34,685 nt of DNA from a virus (IMGVR_UViG_3300042539_001296:1-34685), one strand, 5' to 3'; shown: positions 16,462-22,385, numbered from the stretch's first letter. Notes: generated by a model not told the origin, from the letters alone. Numbers and translations are program-made.

Positions 16462-17064
16462 TTAAGTCAATGACTCTATAGATGTAATGATTCCATTGAC
16501 TACTGAAACTATCTTACTATCTGATGTTTGGAATGTTCCTGTTGCTCCCGTTGGTAATTCAGCATCTGCACCTTTAGCAGAAACTAAAAGCCAACCATTT
16601 GCTGGTGGGGCGTATGATGAAAATTGTCCATTGGGATGATAGTAGGTAGATCCTTCAAATTCAACTACAGATCCAGGACCATAATCAATTCCATTTACCC
16701 ATGGACCAGTAAAGTTCCAAAGTGCATCTGCACCGTCAGCGCCGTTTGTTCCATCTGCACCATCTTCTCCTTTAGGAATAAATATATCCCACTGTAAAGG
16801 ATTAGCAACAGGACTTAATAGTCCGCCACTTGCTTTTGCAATATATAAATTATTGTCGGCGCCTTTCACAACTGCAATATTTGCAATGTATCCGTTACCT
16901 GAAACATAATCTCCCAAGTAAACAAGACCAGGACTTCCATCTGCACCGTTGGTTCCATTATTTCCTGCTGGTCCCTGCGGACCTGTGTTGCCAGTGTCAC
17001 CTTTAGGACCTTGTGGTCCAACTACTGCCACTCCAGGCATTGGAACAATCTTAATAACTGCCAT
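16462..17064 (-). CDS. Collagen-like protein with carbohydrate-binding-type module
   Basis: 200 residues. Gly-X-Y repeats at about 16-46 and a shorter set at about 98-112 flank a beta module. Residues about 115-160 (ALWNFTGPWVNGIDYGPGSV, then YYHPNGQFSSYAPPANGWLL) resemble the small chitin/carbohydrate-binding modules often found on phage fibres, with W-x-x-G-x-x-Y and a Pro-x-Asn-x-x-Trp end. It ends in a short segment repeated in form in other fibres. The ATG overlaps the previous stop at 17064. Binding to a host surface glycan is inferred. Confidence 0.75.
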   Translation of the reverse strand: MAVIKIVPMPGVAVVGPQGPKGDTGNTGPQGPAGNNGTNGADGSPGLVYLGDYVSGNGYIANIAVVKGADNNLYIAKASGGLLSPVANPLQWDIFIPKGEDGADGTNGADGADALWNFTGPWVNGIDYGPGSVVEFEGSTYYHPNGQFSSYAPPANGWLLVSAKGADAELPTGATGTFQTSDSKIVSVVNGIITSIESLT

Positions 17065-17447
17065 TATAAACTACCTCCTGTTACATCACCAGAAACTGAT
17101 ATAGTTCCAACTACTGGTGTCCAAACTGTATTGTTATCAATTGTTACTTGTAAATCAAACATCAGTTCCGCAACTGTCTGCCTGTATCCACTTCCCCAAT
17201 GTTGAGTGATGCTCGGTGATGCTAGAATCTCAACATATCCAGGATACGAGACTATGCTCAATGGATCTATAATGTCAGTTTTTGGATCATAACTTGTTGC
17301 CAGGTATGTCCAACTAGATGTGTCAAAAAATGTTATTTCGTCGTCTTCTAGAAATTCAATTCTTAACGGAGAAGAGTCGCCACGAACCACGTTCCATTTA
17401 ATTCGAACGGGATCTGCACCAAATATTTCGGGTCCACATAGAGTCAT
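17064..17447 (-). CDS. BppU-N-like baseplate protein, first gene of the leftward operon
   Basis: 127 residues with the VVRGDSSPLRIEF strand and DTSSWTYLAT, like the two other BppU-type proteins at 8657-9067 and 15352-15696. It is the rightmost minus-strand tail gene. A TATAAT box at 17456-17461 lies eight bases from the ATG with no ribosome-binding site in between, so the message has almost no leader. The hairpin at 17475-17521 is just upstream. Confidence 0.65.
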   Translation of the reverse strand: MTLCGPEIFGADPVRIKWNVVRGDSSPLRIEFLEDDEITFFDTSSWTYLATSYDPKTDIIDPLSIVSYPGYVEILASPSITQHWGSGYRQTVAELMFDLQVTIDNNTVWTPVVGTISVSGDVTGGSL

Positions 17448-17474
17448 AATAATTGATTATACCATAATAATAAT

Positions 17475-17521
17475 ACTGGCTCTCAGGTCGGTGGGTATAC
17501 GAGATAGGCCTGAGAACCAGT
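17475..17521. repeat. 13-bp inverted repeat with 21-nt loop
   Basis: ACTGGCTCTCAGG (17475-17487) and CCTGAGAACCAGT (17509-17521) pair with one mismatch around a G/C-richer loop. It sits in A/T-rich DNA just upstream of the first tail gene. It lacks a T-run, so I do not call it a terminator. It may be an operator, a 5' RNA element or a tRNA-derived fragment. Confidence 0.6.
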
Positions 17522-17744
17522 AAATAAAGTATATCATATTTGGACATTTAAGACATCAAGATAACGAAAAGTTATATAATGTTATTACAAAAAGTTATAA
17601 AGTAAATTGTTAGTAAATTGTTATAATCGACGGAAGTAAAAACTATAAAATCAAGGTCTTAATGGTGTATACTTAAATATATATAAGAGAAAAGAATATC
17701 TTTAAGTTAGGTTTTAATATATCTTATATATAGTATATAGTAAA
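17522..17744. other. A/T-rich intergenic region
   Basis: No credible ORF. It has a direct repeat of TAAATTGTTA (about 17600-17625) followed by TTATAATCG, and several TATATA-rich stretches. It separates the leftward tail operon from the leftward holin-like gene. It may hold promoters, but I cannot pick one with confidence. Confidence 0.4.
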
Positions 17745-18014
17745 TTACTTGTTATCAACTTTAGCAATATGCTCAATTAAAATCTTATACATTTGGTCAA
17801 GTTTTTTCTCTTGTCTTTCTCGTGACATTATAGAATCGACTCTTTGTTCGTCTAAAGCACTTTCTAATCTTGAAACCTGGTCTTTTAAACTTGATCCAGA
17901 ATTGGGCTTAAGTTCGCTTAAGTAGTGTCTAACTAACCACTTAATTGCAAAAGCAATAGATGATATAATTGTTAGTATTGCGACGATTAACGAGGCCCAG
18001 TCCTGAATTGTCAT
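17745..18014 (-). CDS. Holin-like small membrane protein with coiled coil
   Basis: 89 residues: one strong membrane segment at about 8-28 (SLIVAILTIISSIAFAIKWL), then a basic turn and a charged coiled coil (QVSRLESALDEQRVDSIMSR). This layout fits phage holins or their antagonists, though a single membrane span with a cytoplasmic coiled coil could also be a membrane-anchored spanin-like protein. A TATAAT box at 18024-18029 faces it, and it is divergent from the SGNH-like gene. Confidence 0.6.
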   Translation of the reverse strand: MTIQDWASLIVAILTIISSIAFAIKWLVRHYLSELKPNSGSSLKDQVSRLESALDEQRVDSIMSRERQEKKLDQMYKILIEHIAKVDNK

Positions 18015-18047
18015 AACTAGATTATTATAAGGGGAGTTTTTTAAAAT

Positions 18048-18926
18048 ATGAAACAGTGGGACTACTTGCTAGGGCAGAACAATAAGACCTTCATATCTTT
18101 AATAACAACCAACATGTTTGATCATAATATGGAGACATCAAAAGAGTATGACATGGCTTGTCAGGACTGCAACCACTCCAATTGTTCCGAATTTAATCCA
18201 GACAAAAAAGTCGATGTGTCCGACTTTTATCCAAACCACCCTATATCTTATAAAATTAATAATTTCGGTTTTAGGTCAGACGACATAACAAAAGAATCCG
18301 TAAAAGATAATTATGTATTTATAGGATGTTCGAATACCTTTGGTCTAGGGGTTCCCGTAGATCATATATGGTCATACCAATTAAACTCTTTTTTAGAAGG
18401 CAGTTCTTTTATAAATATGGGGACACGTGGTGGAAATGTTGAGGTTATGGCTTATAACTTTTTCTCTTTGGTAAAAAATTTTGGAAACCCAAAAGGTGTA
18501 TTTATTGATTTTTCAAATTTAAACAGGCAGACTGAGTTTAACGGAATTGGCAAAAACAAACATATAAGTATGACTTATGACAGAAATGTAGCCAATACAG
18601 ATTTAATGGTATTTAGCACCGCTACTTTGATTATGTCTATTGAGGAGTATTGTAGGCAAGCGCAGATACCTCTGATATGTTCATCTTGGGATCCAGAAAT
18701 GGCAAAAGTCTTGGATAGATTATGTGATAATGGAGATTTAAGCAGCAAGCACTTTTTTAATCAGTTTGATATCAAATTGTTACAGAGCGCAGCCTCAAAT
18801 AATAAACCAGATATCTCCAAAAGCAAGTATTGGGAAAAATCAAGAGACGGGCATAGAAATGGTTTGGAGCACTGGGTTACATATGAGATGTTCAAGACTA
18901 AGTTCGAAAAATCTTATGGCCTTTAA
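18048..18926 (+). CDS. SGNH-hydrolase-like protein
   Basis: 292 residues. Block I is FIGCSNTFGLG with S95 as the likely nucleophile. Block II is MGTRGGN (124-130) and the C-terminal block is SRDGHRNG (265-272) with candidate Asp267 and His269. These proteins de-O-acetylate or hydrolyse esters of glycans, and phages often carry them near fibres. A Cys cluster near 38-46 (CQDCNHSNC) is unusual and may bind a metal. The start follows AAGGGGAG. Predicted substrate, such as a cell-wall glycan or modified fibre sugar, is unknown. Confidence 0.65.
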   Translation: MKQWDYLLGQNNKTFISLITTNMFDHNMETSKEYDMACQDCNHSNCSEFNPDKKVDVSDFYPNHPISYKINNFGFRSDDITKESVKDNYVFIGCSNTFGLGVPVDHIWSYQLNSFLEGSSFINMGTRGGNVEVMAYNFFSLVKNFGNPKGVFIDFSNLNRQTEFNGIGKNKHISMTYDRNVANTDLMVFSTATLIMSIEEYCRQAQIPLICSSWDPEMAKVLDRLCDNGDLSSKHFFNQFDIKLLQSAASNNKPDISKSKYWEKSRDGHRNGLEHWVTYEMFKTKFEKSYGL

Positions 18927-18958
18927 TTCGACGGGATATAAGTCGTCGCCGAAATAGA

Positions 18959-19020
18959 GGCTTTCCAAACCCCCATAAAGACAATCTATGGGACAAAGCC
19001 CCAAACTGTCTGATAGGGGC
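18959..19020 (+). ncRNA. Candidate structured RNA with possible kissing loops
   Basis: Two perfect short stems, CCCATA/TATGGG (18972-18977 and 18987-18992) and GCCCC/GGGGC (18998-19002 and 19016-19020). Their loops contain complementary AGACA and TGTCT. GGCTTT at 18959 could instead pair with AAAGCC at 18995, which excludes the second stem, so two alternative folds exist. It lies between the SGNH-like gene and the promoter of the next operon and could simply be an elaborate terminator, since a T-run follows at about 19030. Confidence 0.4.
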
Positions 19021-19039
19021 CTTCAAACCTTTTTTAGGC

Positions 19040-19045
19040 TATAAT
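19040..19045 (+). promoter_or_regulatory. -10 box of a leaderless operon
   Basis: TATAAT is followed by six bases and then the ATG at 19052, so transcription is predicted to start on the start codon. No ribosome-binding site is present. Confidence 0.65.
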
Positions 19046-19051
19046 TAGAGT

Positions 19052-19252
19052 ATGCCAGATGATGTCAAATTTATAGATTTGTTTGATCCGAGTCAACCAC
19101 GAAGTGACAAAGATCTGATAGAATATAGGTTAGGCATTTGCAATGGTTGTGAATGGTTTAATAAGCGTTTAGTCAAGTGTAGGAAATGCGGATGTTTTAT
19201 GAAGTTAAAATCTACGCTCAAGCAGGCTAAATGCCCTATAGAGAAATGGTGA
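19052..19252 (+). CDS. Zinc-ribbon protein, paralogue of the 11841 gene
   Basis: 66 residues. CNGC, CRKCGC and CPIEKW give the same Cys pattern as the minus-strand protein at 11841-12089, including the shared KCGCFMK and final KW. Leaderless start predicted. It opens the operon that carries the methyltransferase. Function unknown; nucleic-acid binding is a guess. Confidence 0.75.
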   Translation: MPDDVKFIDLFDPSQPRSDKDLIEYRLGICNGCEWFNKRLVKCRKCGCFMKLKSTLKQAKCPIEKW

Positions 19253-19425
19253 GTATTATGGAGAAGAAAGATATTATTAATGCAGTTGTTGAAGTTGTAG
19301 AGAATCAGATGAAACTTGATGCCCCTGCAGAATTGACACAAGAACAAGTTGAAGCAGCCCTTTTATTGGGAAGACCTTCTTTGACTGAGACAGCAAGTAA
19401 GATTGCAGACAAGTTGTTAGGATGA
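19249..19425 (+). CDS. Small helical protein, unknown
   Basis: 58 residues if started at the GTG that overlaps the preceding TGA (GTGA), or 55 from the ATG at 19258. Sequence from the ATG is MEKKDIINAVVEVVENQMKL then DAPAELTQEQVEAALLLGRP. It is acidic and helical and has no membrane segment. The next gene starts within its stop (ATGA). I do not recognise it. Confidence 0.6.
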   Translation: MSIMEKKDIINAVVEVVENQMKLDAPAELTQEQVEAALLLGRPSLTETASKIADKLLG

Positions 19426-19589
19426 GTGATTTTAAAGATCCTTTTTGGCTTGAAGATGCATATGTCCATCAGAATATGTCCCCTTCGGAAATAGCCAAAT
19501 TGTGTAAAACCTCAGAATACGAAGTAAATTATCATTTGGAAATGTATGGCATTTCTAAAGAAGATTTAAGCGAAAACTTTTTTAAGTAA
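19422..19589 (+). CDS. Small helix-turn-helix protein A
   Basis: 55 residues. FWLEDAYVHQNMSPSEIAKL followed by CKTSEYEVNYHLEMYGI fits a helix-turn-helix: the entry helix W-L-E-x-x-Y-V, the turn, and a recognition helix. It is clearly related to the 57-residue protein at 20296-20469 (WLEEQYVDNEKSIDTLAQMC then NVDKKVIIYYLNEFRI). The two flank the methyltransferase and overlap or nearly touch it (TAATG at 19589). A DNA-specificity or regulatory partner is possible. Confidence 0.7.
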   Translation: MSDFKDPFWLEDAYVHQNMSPSEIAKLCKTSEYEVNYHLEMYGISKEDLSENFFK

Positions 19590-20293
19590 TGGATGCAGAG
19601 TTTTTCTGCAATGACGCTAGAACTAAATTTCTACAACCAAACAGTGTAGACATGTTCTTGTGTCATCCACCATATATTACAACTGATAAACAGGTATATG
19701 GCGGAGACGCAAATAGGCAAATTCAGAATCAGGAATATGATGATTACATCAAAGGTTATGTAGAGTCTATCAAGCATATTGAGTATGCGTTAAAGGATAC
19801 TGGATCTGCCCTCGTAATTTTGAAAAACCATGATTCCTCGTTTGATGTTATTTCAAAAATCAAAACCGAGACAAATTTAATTATTACAAAAACCTTAATT
19901 TGGGATTATTCAGATAGTAAGATTTTTGAAAATGTTAAAGAAAGAAATGGCGATGAGTTTGCCCTTATCCTGCTATTGCATAAACAGACAAACATTCCTA
20001 GATACGAAAAAATGAGAAACTTTATTATTAAGGCTCATTGGGACACTCAAGAAGAAGTTATTCAAAACCTTAAAGAATACCAGGATCGTGGATATGTATG
20101 GGATTGCTTTACTGAGGAAATTGCTGAGATCTTAATTGATAACTATTCGTTACCTGGTCAAGTTGTGGCAGATCTCTTTGGAGGCACTGGCACTACCGCC
20201 AAAGTTTCTCTTCGTATGGGCCGTAAAGCCATTTACAATGATGCTTCGCATCAACAGTATCTTATTGCCAAGAAAAGAGTATTACAATTGTAG
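19589..20293 (+). CDS. DNA methyltransferase (N4-cytosine/N6-adenine type, permuted order)
   Basis: 234 residues. The catalytic motif is HPPY at 26-29 where DPPY or SPPY is usual, and the AdoMet-binding motif DLFGGTGTT is at 195-203, so motif IV precedes motif I as in beta-class enzymes. The C-terminal GRKAIYNDAS-x-x-Q-Y-x-x-x-A-x-x-R matches the final motifs. It transfers methyl from AdoMet to a base in DNA, probably to hide phage DNA from host restriction. No cognate nuclease gene is seen, so it is likely an orphan. Its start overlaps the stop of the preceding helix-turn-helix gene and a sister helix-turn-helix gene follows 2 bases after its stop. The His in HPPY should be checked for activity. 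Confidence 0.85.
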   Translation: MDAEFFCNDARTKFLQPNSVDMFLCHPPYITTDKQVYGGDANRQIQNQEYDDYIKGYVESIKHIEYALKDTGSALVILKNHDSSFDVISKIKTETNLIITKTLIWDYSDSKIFENVKERNGDEFALILLLHKQTNIPRYEKMRNFIIKAHWDTQEEVIQNLKEYQDRGYVWDCFTEEIAEILIDNYSLPGQVVADLFGGTGTTAKVSLRMGRKAIYNDASHQQYLIAKKRVLQL

Positions 20294-20295
20294 CA

Positions 20296-20469
20296 ATGGG
20301 CAAATATAAAGATAAGAAGTGGCTCGAAGAGCAATATGTGGATAATGAGAAATCAATAGACACCTTAGCACAGATGTGCAATGTCGACAAAAAGGTTATT
20401 ATTTATTATCTAAACGAATTTAGGATCTATCGTAAATACAATCACGATAAACATCCTATGCGTTGGTAG
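20296..20469 (+). CDS. Small helix-turn-helix protein B
   Basis: 57 residues (MGKYKDKKWLEEQYVDNEKS...), paralogue of the 19422 gene by the W-L-E-x-x-Y-V entry helix, the I-x-x-L/I-A-x-x-C helix and the Y-(H/Y)-L-(E/N) recognition helix, then a basic tail (RIYRKYNHDKHPMRW). It lies 2 bases after the methyltransferase stop. Its last codons overlap the end of the oppositely oriented gene at 20456-20650. Confidence 0.65.
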   Translation: MGKYKDKKWLEEQYVDNEKSIDTLAQMCNVDKKVIIYYLNEFRIYRKYNHDKHPMRW

Positions 20470-20650
20470 AGCATTGGCAGTTATCACAGCATTGTTCTTT
20501 GAACATCTTTAGTGCCAAACCATCATTATCAGGACGACCTAGATCTTCCCAAAATTTCTCTCTACCCATAGCATCTGTCTCTACTAGTGGCTTTGACTCA
20601 AACAAGAAATCTTCATCCCAGGCATTTTCAAAATTGTCTAATATTCCCAT
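20456..20650 (-). CDS. Small acidic protein with C-terminal Cys motif, leaderless
   Basis: 64 residues, starting MGILDNFENAWDEDF and ending in a Cys cluster (CCDNCQC). The ATG at 20650 is six bases from a TATAAT box at 20657-20662, so a leaderless start is predicted; the open frame extends slightly upstream. Small proteins with an N-terminal MGILD-x-x-E-x-x-W-D pattern recur in actinophages, with unknown function. Confidence 0.65.
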   Translation of the reverse strand: MGILDNFENAWDEDFLFESKPLVETDAMGREKFWEDLGRPDNDGLALKMFKEQCCDNCQCSTNA

Positions 20651-20744
20651 GAATTCATTATACCCCAAATCTGAAAAAATTTGTAAAACTCAAATAGCCT
20701 AAAATCTGAATATTTTATCCAAGTGTATGATACAGGTTTATAAG

Positions 20745-20807
20745 AAAAATAAAGTAAAAATATAGTGAGCACATCATAGCGCAAACTTTTCTTCTTACTT
20801 TATTTTT
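20745..20807. repeat. A/T-rich 12-bp perfect inverted repeat
   Basis: AAAAATAAAGTA at 20745-20756 and TACTTTATTTTT at 20796-20807, with a 39-nt spacer. The arms extend to about 16 bp if one base is bulged. It lies between two minus-strand genes, in a 215-bp gap without a gene, just downstream of a G/C-rich hairpin. Confidence 0.6.
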
Positions 20808-20835
20808 TCTTTTATTGTTTTGTTAGTAGTGTAGT

Positions 20836-20864
20836 GGGTGGGTGATCTTTCACACCCCTACCCC
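20836..20864 (-). terminator. Likely terminator of the minus-strand cluster
   Basis: Read on the minus strand, a GGGTAGGGGTGTG arm and a CACCCACCC arm form an imperfect G/C-rich hairpin directly after the stop of the 20866-21156 gene. There is no long T-run, so strength is uncertain. Confidence 0.45.
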
Positions 20865-20865
20865 C

Positions 20866-21156
20866 TCACTTTGCTTTGGATATCATTGGCACCACTACCC
20901 TGTCGTAGTGTTTTCGTAATTGCTTAGTTTCGCTTACTGTATCTCTAGCGATTTTATCAAGACCTAAGTCTCTGACTACCTTGCTAGTTTCTACTACGAT
21001 AGTTTTAGCGAATGCAACACCTAATAATTTTAATCCAATAGGTATTGCAACAACCGCACCAATAGTTAGGACTACAATAACAATAGCCATAAAAATCAGT
21101 GAGTATTGGACTATATTAGCAAACCACTCAAAAGGGCTACTTAAAAAATCTAACAA
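20866..21156 (-). CDS. Small membrane protein
   Basis: 96 residues from a TTG start with GAGGAG upstream; that ribosome-binding site overlaps the stop of the preceding gene. A long hydrophobic stretch at about 16-50 (YSLIFMAIVIVVLTIGAVVA then IPIGLKLLGVAFA) forms one or two membrane helices. The rest is a charged, helical C-terminal tail (ETKQLRKHYDRVVVPMISKAK). It may be a phage superinfection-exclusion or membrane-anchoring protein, but nothing identifies it. Confidence 0.65.
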   Translation of the reverse strand: MLDFLSSPFEWFANIVQYSLIFMAIVIVVLTIGAVVAIPIGLKLLGVAFAKTIVVETSKVVRDLGLDKIARDTVSETKQLRKHYDRVVVPMISKAK

Positions 21157-21168
21157 TATAAAACTCCT

Positions 21169-21372
21169 CTAGTCTGATGTAGTGAATGATGATGTAGGTG
21201 TAAGTGAGTCTAGATATTCTTGACGCACCTTAGACATAACTCTATCTATCTGTGCGTATGCGTTAGCACACTTATAGCAATAGGTTTCTGTGTTAATGCC
21301 TAGCATAAAGGCATCTGTTCCACTATAAACTAGTTCTGTTGATTCACAGTTAATTACTTGACATGTTTTCAT
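21169..21372 (-). CDS. Small zinc-finger-like protein
   Basis: 67 residues. CQVINC and CYKC give two Cys pairs about 30 apart (C4/C9 and C32/C35), fitting a Zn ribbon. The C-terminal half is helical and rich in Ser/Thr at the end (TPTSSFTTSD). Belongs to a leftward micro-gene cluster. Function unknown. Confidence 0.6.
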   Translation of the reverse strand: MKTCQVINCESTELVYSGTDAFMLGINTETYCYKCANAYAQIDRVMSKVRQEYLDSLTPTSSFTTSD

Positions 21373-21376
21373 TTAT

Positions 21377-21481
21377 TTATCTCTTTTCTTTTGTGCATAA
21401 GCAGGGGTTGATTGTTATTTGTTTACCCTTTTGGGTAACGATTGCTAGTGTGCTACATTGTGAGCATAGGTATAAGTGCAT
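21377..21481 (-). CDS. 34-residue Cys-containing micro-protein
   Basis: MHLYLCSQCSTLAIVTQKGK then QITINPCLCTKEKR. C6-x-x-C9 and C28-x-C30 make a candidate Zn ribbon. The ATG overlaps the TAA of the upstream micro-gene (TAATG at 21483-21479), and its stop is four bases before the next gene, which supports translation. Confidence 0.55.
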   Translation of the reverse strand: MHLYLCSQCSTLAIVTQKGKQITINPCLCTKEKR

Positions 21482-21573
21482 TAGAATTCACTATCCTTAT
21501 CTAGTATGGTAGGGATAAGCGCTACTAGTGTTACCACTATGGCAGACGCAATAACGATAATGTAGAGGGTCAT
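21481..21573 (-). CDS. 30-residue membrane micro-protein
   Basis: MTLYIIVIASAIVVTLVALI then PTILDKDSEF: a single hydrophobic helix followed by an acidic end. It overlaps both neighbours by the TAATG pattern (21575-21571 and 21483-21479). The four overlapping genes form one translational chain. Confidence 0.6.
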   Translation of the reverse strand: MTLYIIVIASAIVVTLVALIPTILDKDSEF

Positions 21574-21779
21574 TAGTTATTTTCCTCTCTAGTTAGAATA
21601 AAGTCACGATTGTGCTTATTTAACTCAAAAATAGCACCATTAGAACAGATAACACGCATAGCGTTACCATTCCACTTTCTAATTTTAATAATGACCCCTG
21701 ATTTAACAAGGTTCATAGATGTAGGTAGGGTAATGGTATCTCCTACCTCAATGTTAGAGTAGTTACTTAATGTAGTCAT
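21573..21779 (-). CDS. Small beta-rich protein, unknown
   Basis: 68 residues (MTTLSNYSNIEVGDTITLPT...), with a VGDTI-x-L and GVIIKIRKW pattern like small SH3-like/beta-barrel proteins; KNHNRDF at the end. An AAAGGTGG ribosome-binding site precedes the ATG. First gene of the leftward micro-gene cluster that starts in the divergent control region. Confidence 0.6.
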   Translation of the reverse strand: MTTLSNYSNIEVGDTITLPTSMNLVKSGVIIKIRKWNGNAMRVICSNGAIFELNKHNRDFILTREENN

Positions 21780-21849
21780 TTATAGACCACCTTTCTTTTT
21801 AATGCGATATCTATTTGATACCTTTTTCCTTGCCTAGTGTTATTTGCTC

Positions 21850-22074
21850 TTATTTGCTACGCTCACCCTATTGCTAGGTTTATTTGGTAGGCTCAGAGGC
21901 TCAACTAGGATTTATCCTTATTTAATTTTTCTTACTATGTAAGTGTAACAGATAAATGTCATACTGTCTAGTATACTCACTAGTAGTCTCACTATGTGGA
22001 GCGTGGACTATGTGATTTAGGTCACTTATTCGCTAGGCTCATATAACAATTCGTTATCTTATTTGCTAGGCTCA
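21850..22074. repeat. Four dispersed copies of a 16-bp repeat
   Basis: TTATTTGCTAGGCTCA and close variants start at 21850, 21880, 22026 and 22059. Two reverse-orientation copies (TGAGCCT-A/T-AGCAAATAA) are at 23697 and 23732. Spacing within pairs is 30, 33 and 35 bp. Confidence 0.7.
22011..22026. promoter_or_regulatory. CRP/GlxR-like palindrome (weak)
   Basis: TGTGATTTAGGTCACT. One arm is degraded. Lies on the left side of the divergent region. Confidence 0.45.
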
Positions 22075-22075
22075 T
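22022..22075 (-). CDS. Possible 17-residue leader peptide
   Basis: MSLANKITNCYMSLANK, with AAAAAAGG a few bases upstream on the minus strand. The peptide repeats MSLANK because it is made of two copies of the 16-bp repeat. Too short to be sure; a coincidence of the repeat containing a start codon is the main alternative. Confidence 0.25.
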   Translation of the reverse strand: MSLANKITNCYMSLANK

Positions 22076-22162
22076 TGACCTTTTTTATCCCTATTTAATT
22101 TTCTATAAGAGAATAATAACATAGATAAGCCTAAAAGTCAAGTCCTAACACGGCGTGTCGTG

Positions 22163-22178
22163 TGTGATTCGCATCACA
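22163..22178. promoter_or_regulatory. CRP/GlxR-like palindrome
   Basis: TGTGATTCGCATCACA: perfect TGTGAT/ATCACA arms around four bases. Immediately right of a CGGCGTGTCG motif and left of the 26-bp array. Confidence 0.6.
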
Positions 22179-22192
22179 AGTGCCCGATGAAA

Positions 22193-22296
22193 ATGACCAT
22201 ACATGTGCGTATACGCCTATGATCAGTCATGGGTATATACGCCTATGACCATACATGGGTGGGGGTGCCTATGACCAGTCATATATACCTCGGCGA
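22193..22296. repeat. Iteron-like array, four units exactly 26 bp apart
   Basis: Unit starts at 22193, 22219, 22245 and 22271 with the head ATGA-C/T-CA and an ACAT or TCAT, then a TATACGCCT-like tail in the first two units. The constant 26-bp period puts each head on nearly the same face of the helix. Binding of a replication initiator or repressor is inferred. Confidence 0.75.
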
Positions 22297-22298
22297 AA

Positions 22299-22330
22299 TG
22301 TGTCCTACATCACATATGACCTACATCACA
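22299..22330. promoter_or_regulatory. Two overlapping CRP-like half-palindromes
   Basis: TGTGTCCTACATCACA (22299-22314) directly followed by TATGACCTACATCACA (22315-22330). Only the right arm, ATCACA, is intact in each. Their centres are about 85 and 70 bp upstream of the first TGTCAG promoter's predicted start. Confidence 0.4.
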
Positions 22331-22363
22331 ATGTCCGATTTACCCTATTTATACCCTCCAAAA

Positions 22364-22385
22364 TGTCAGACCCCCCTGCTATACT
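22364..22385 (+). promoter_or_regulatory. TGTCAG-N10-TATACT promoter 1
   Basis: TGTCAG at 22364 and TATACT at 22380-22385. Drives the genes from 22446. No TTGACA-like -35 at the normal spacing. Confidence 0.7.

Noticed and set aside
22193-22296. CRISPR repeat-spacer pattern
   Set aside because: The 26-bp period has no separate unique spacers, and conservation runs through most of the unit.
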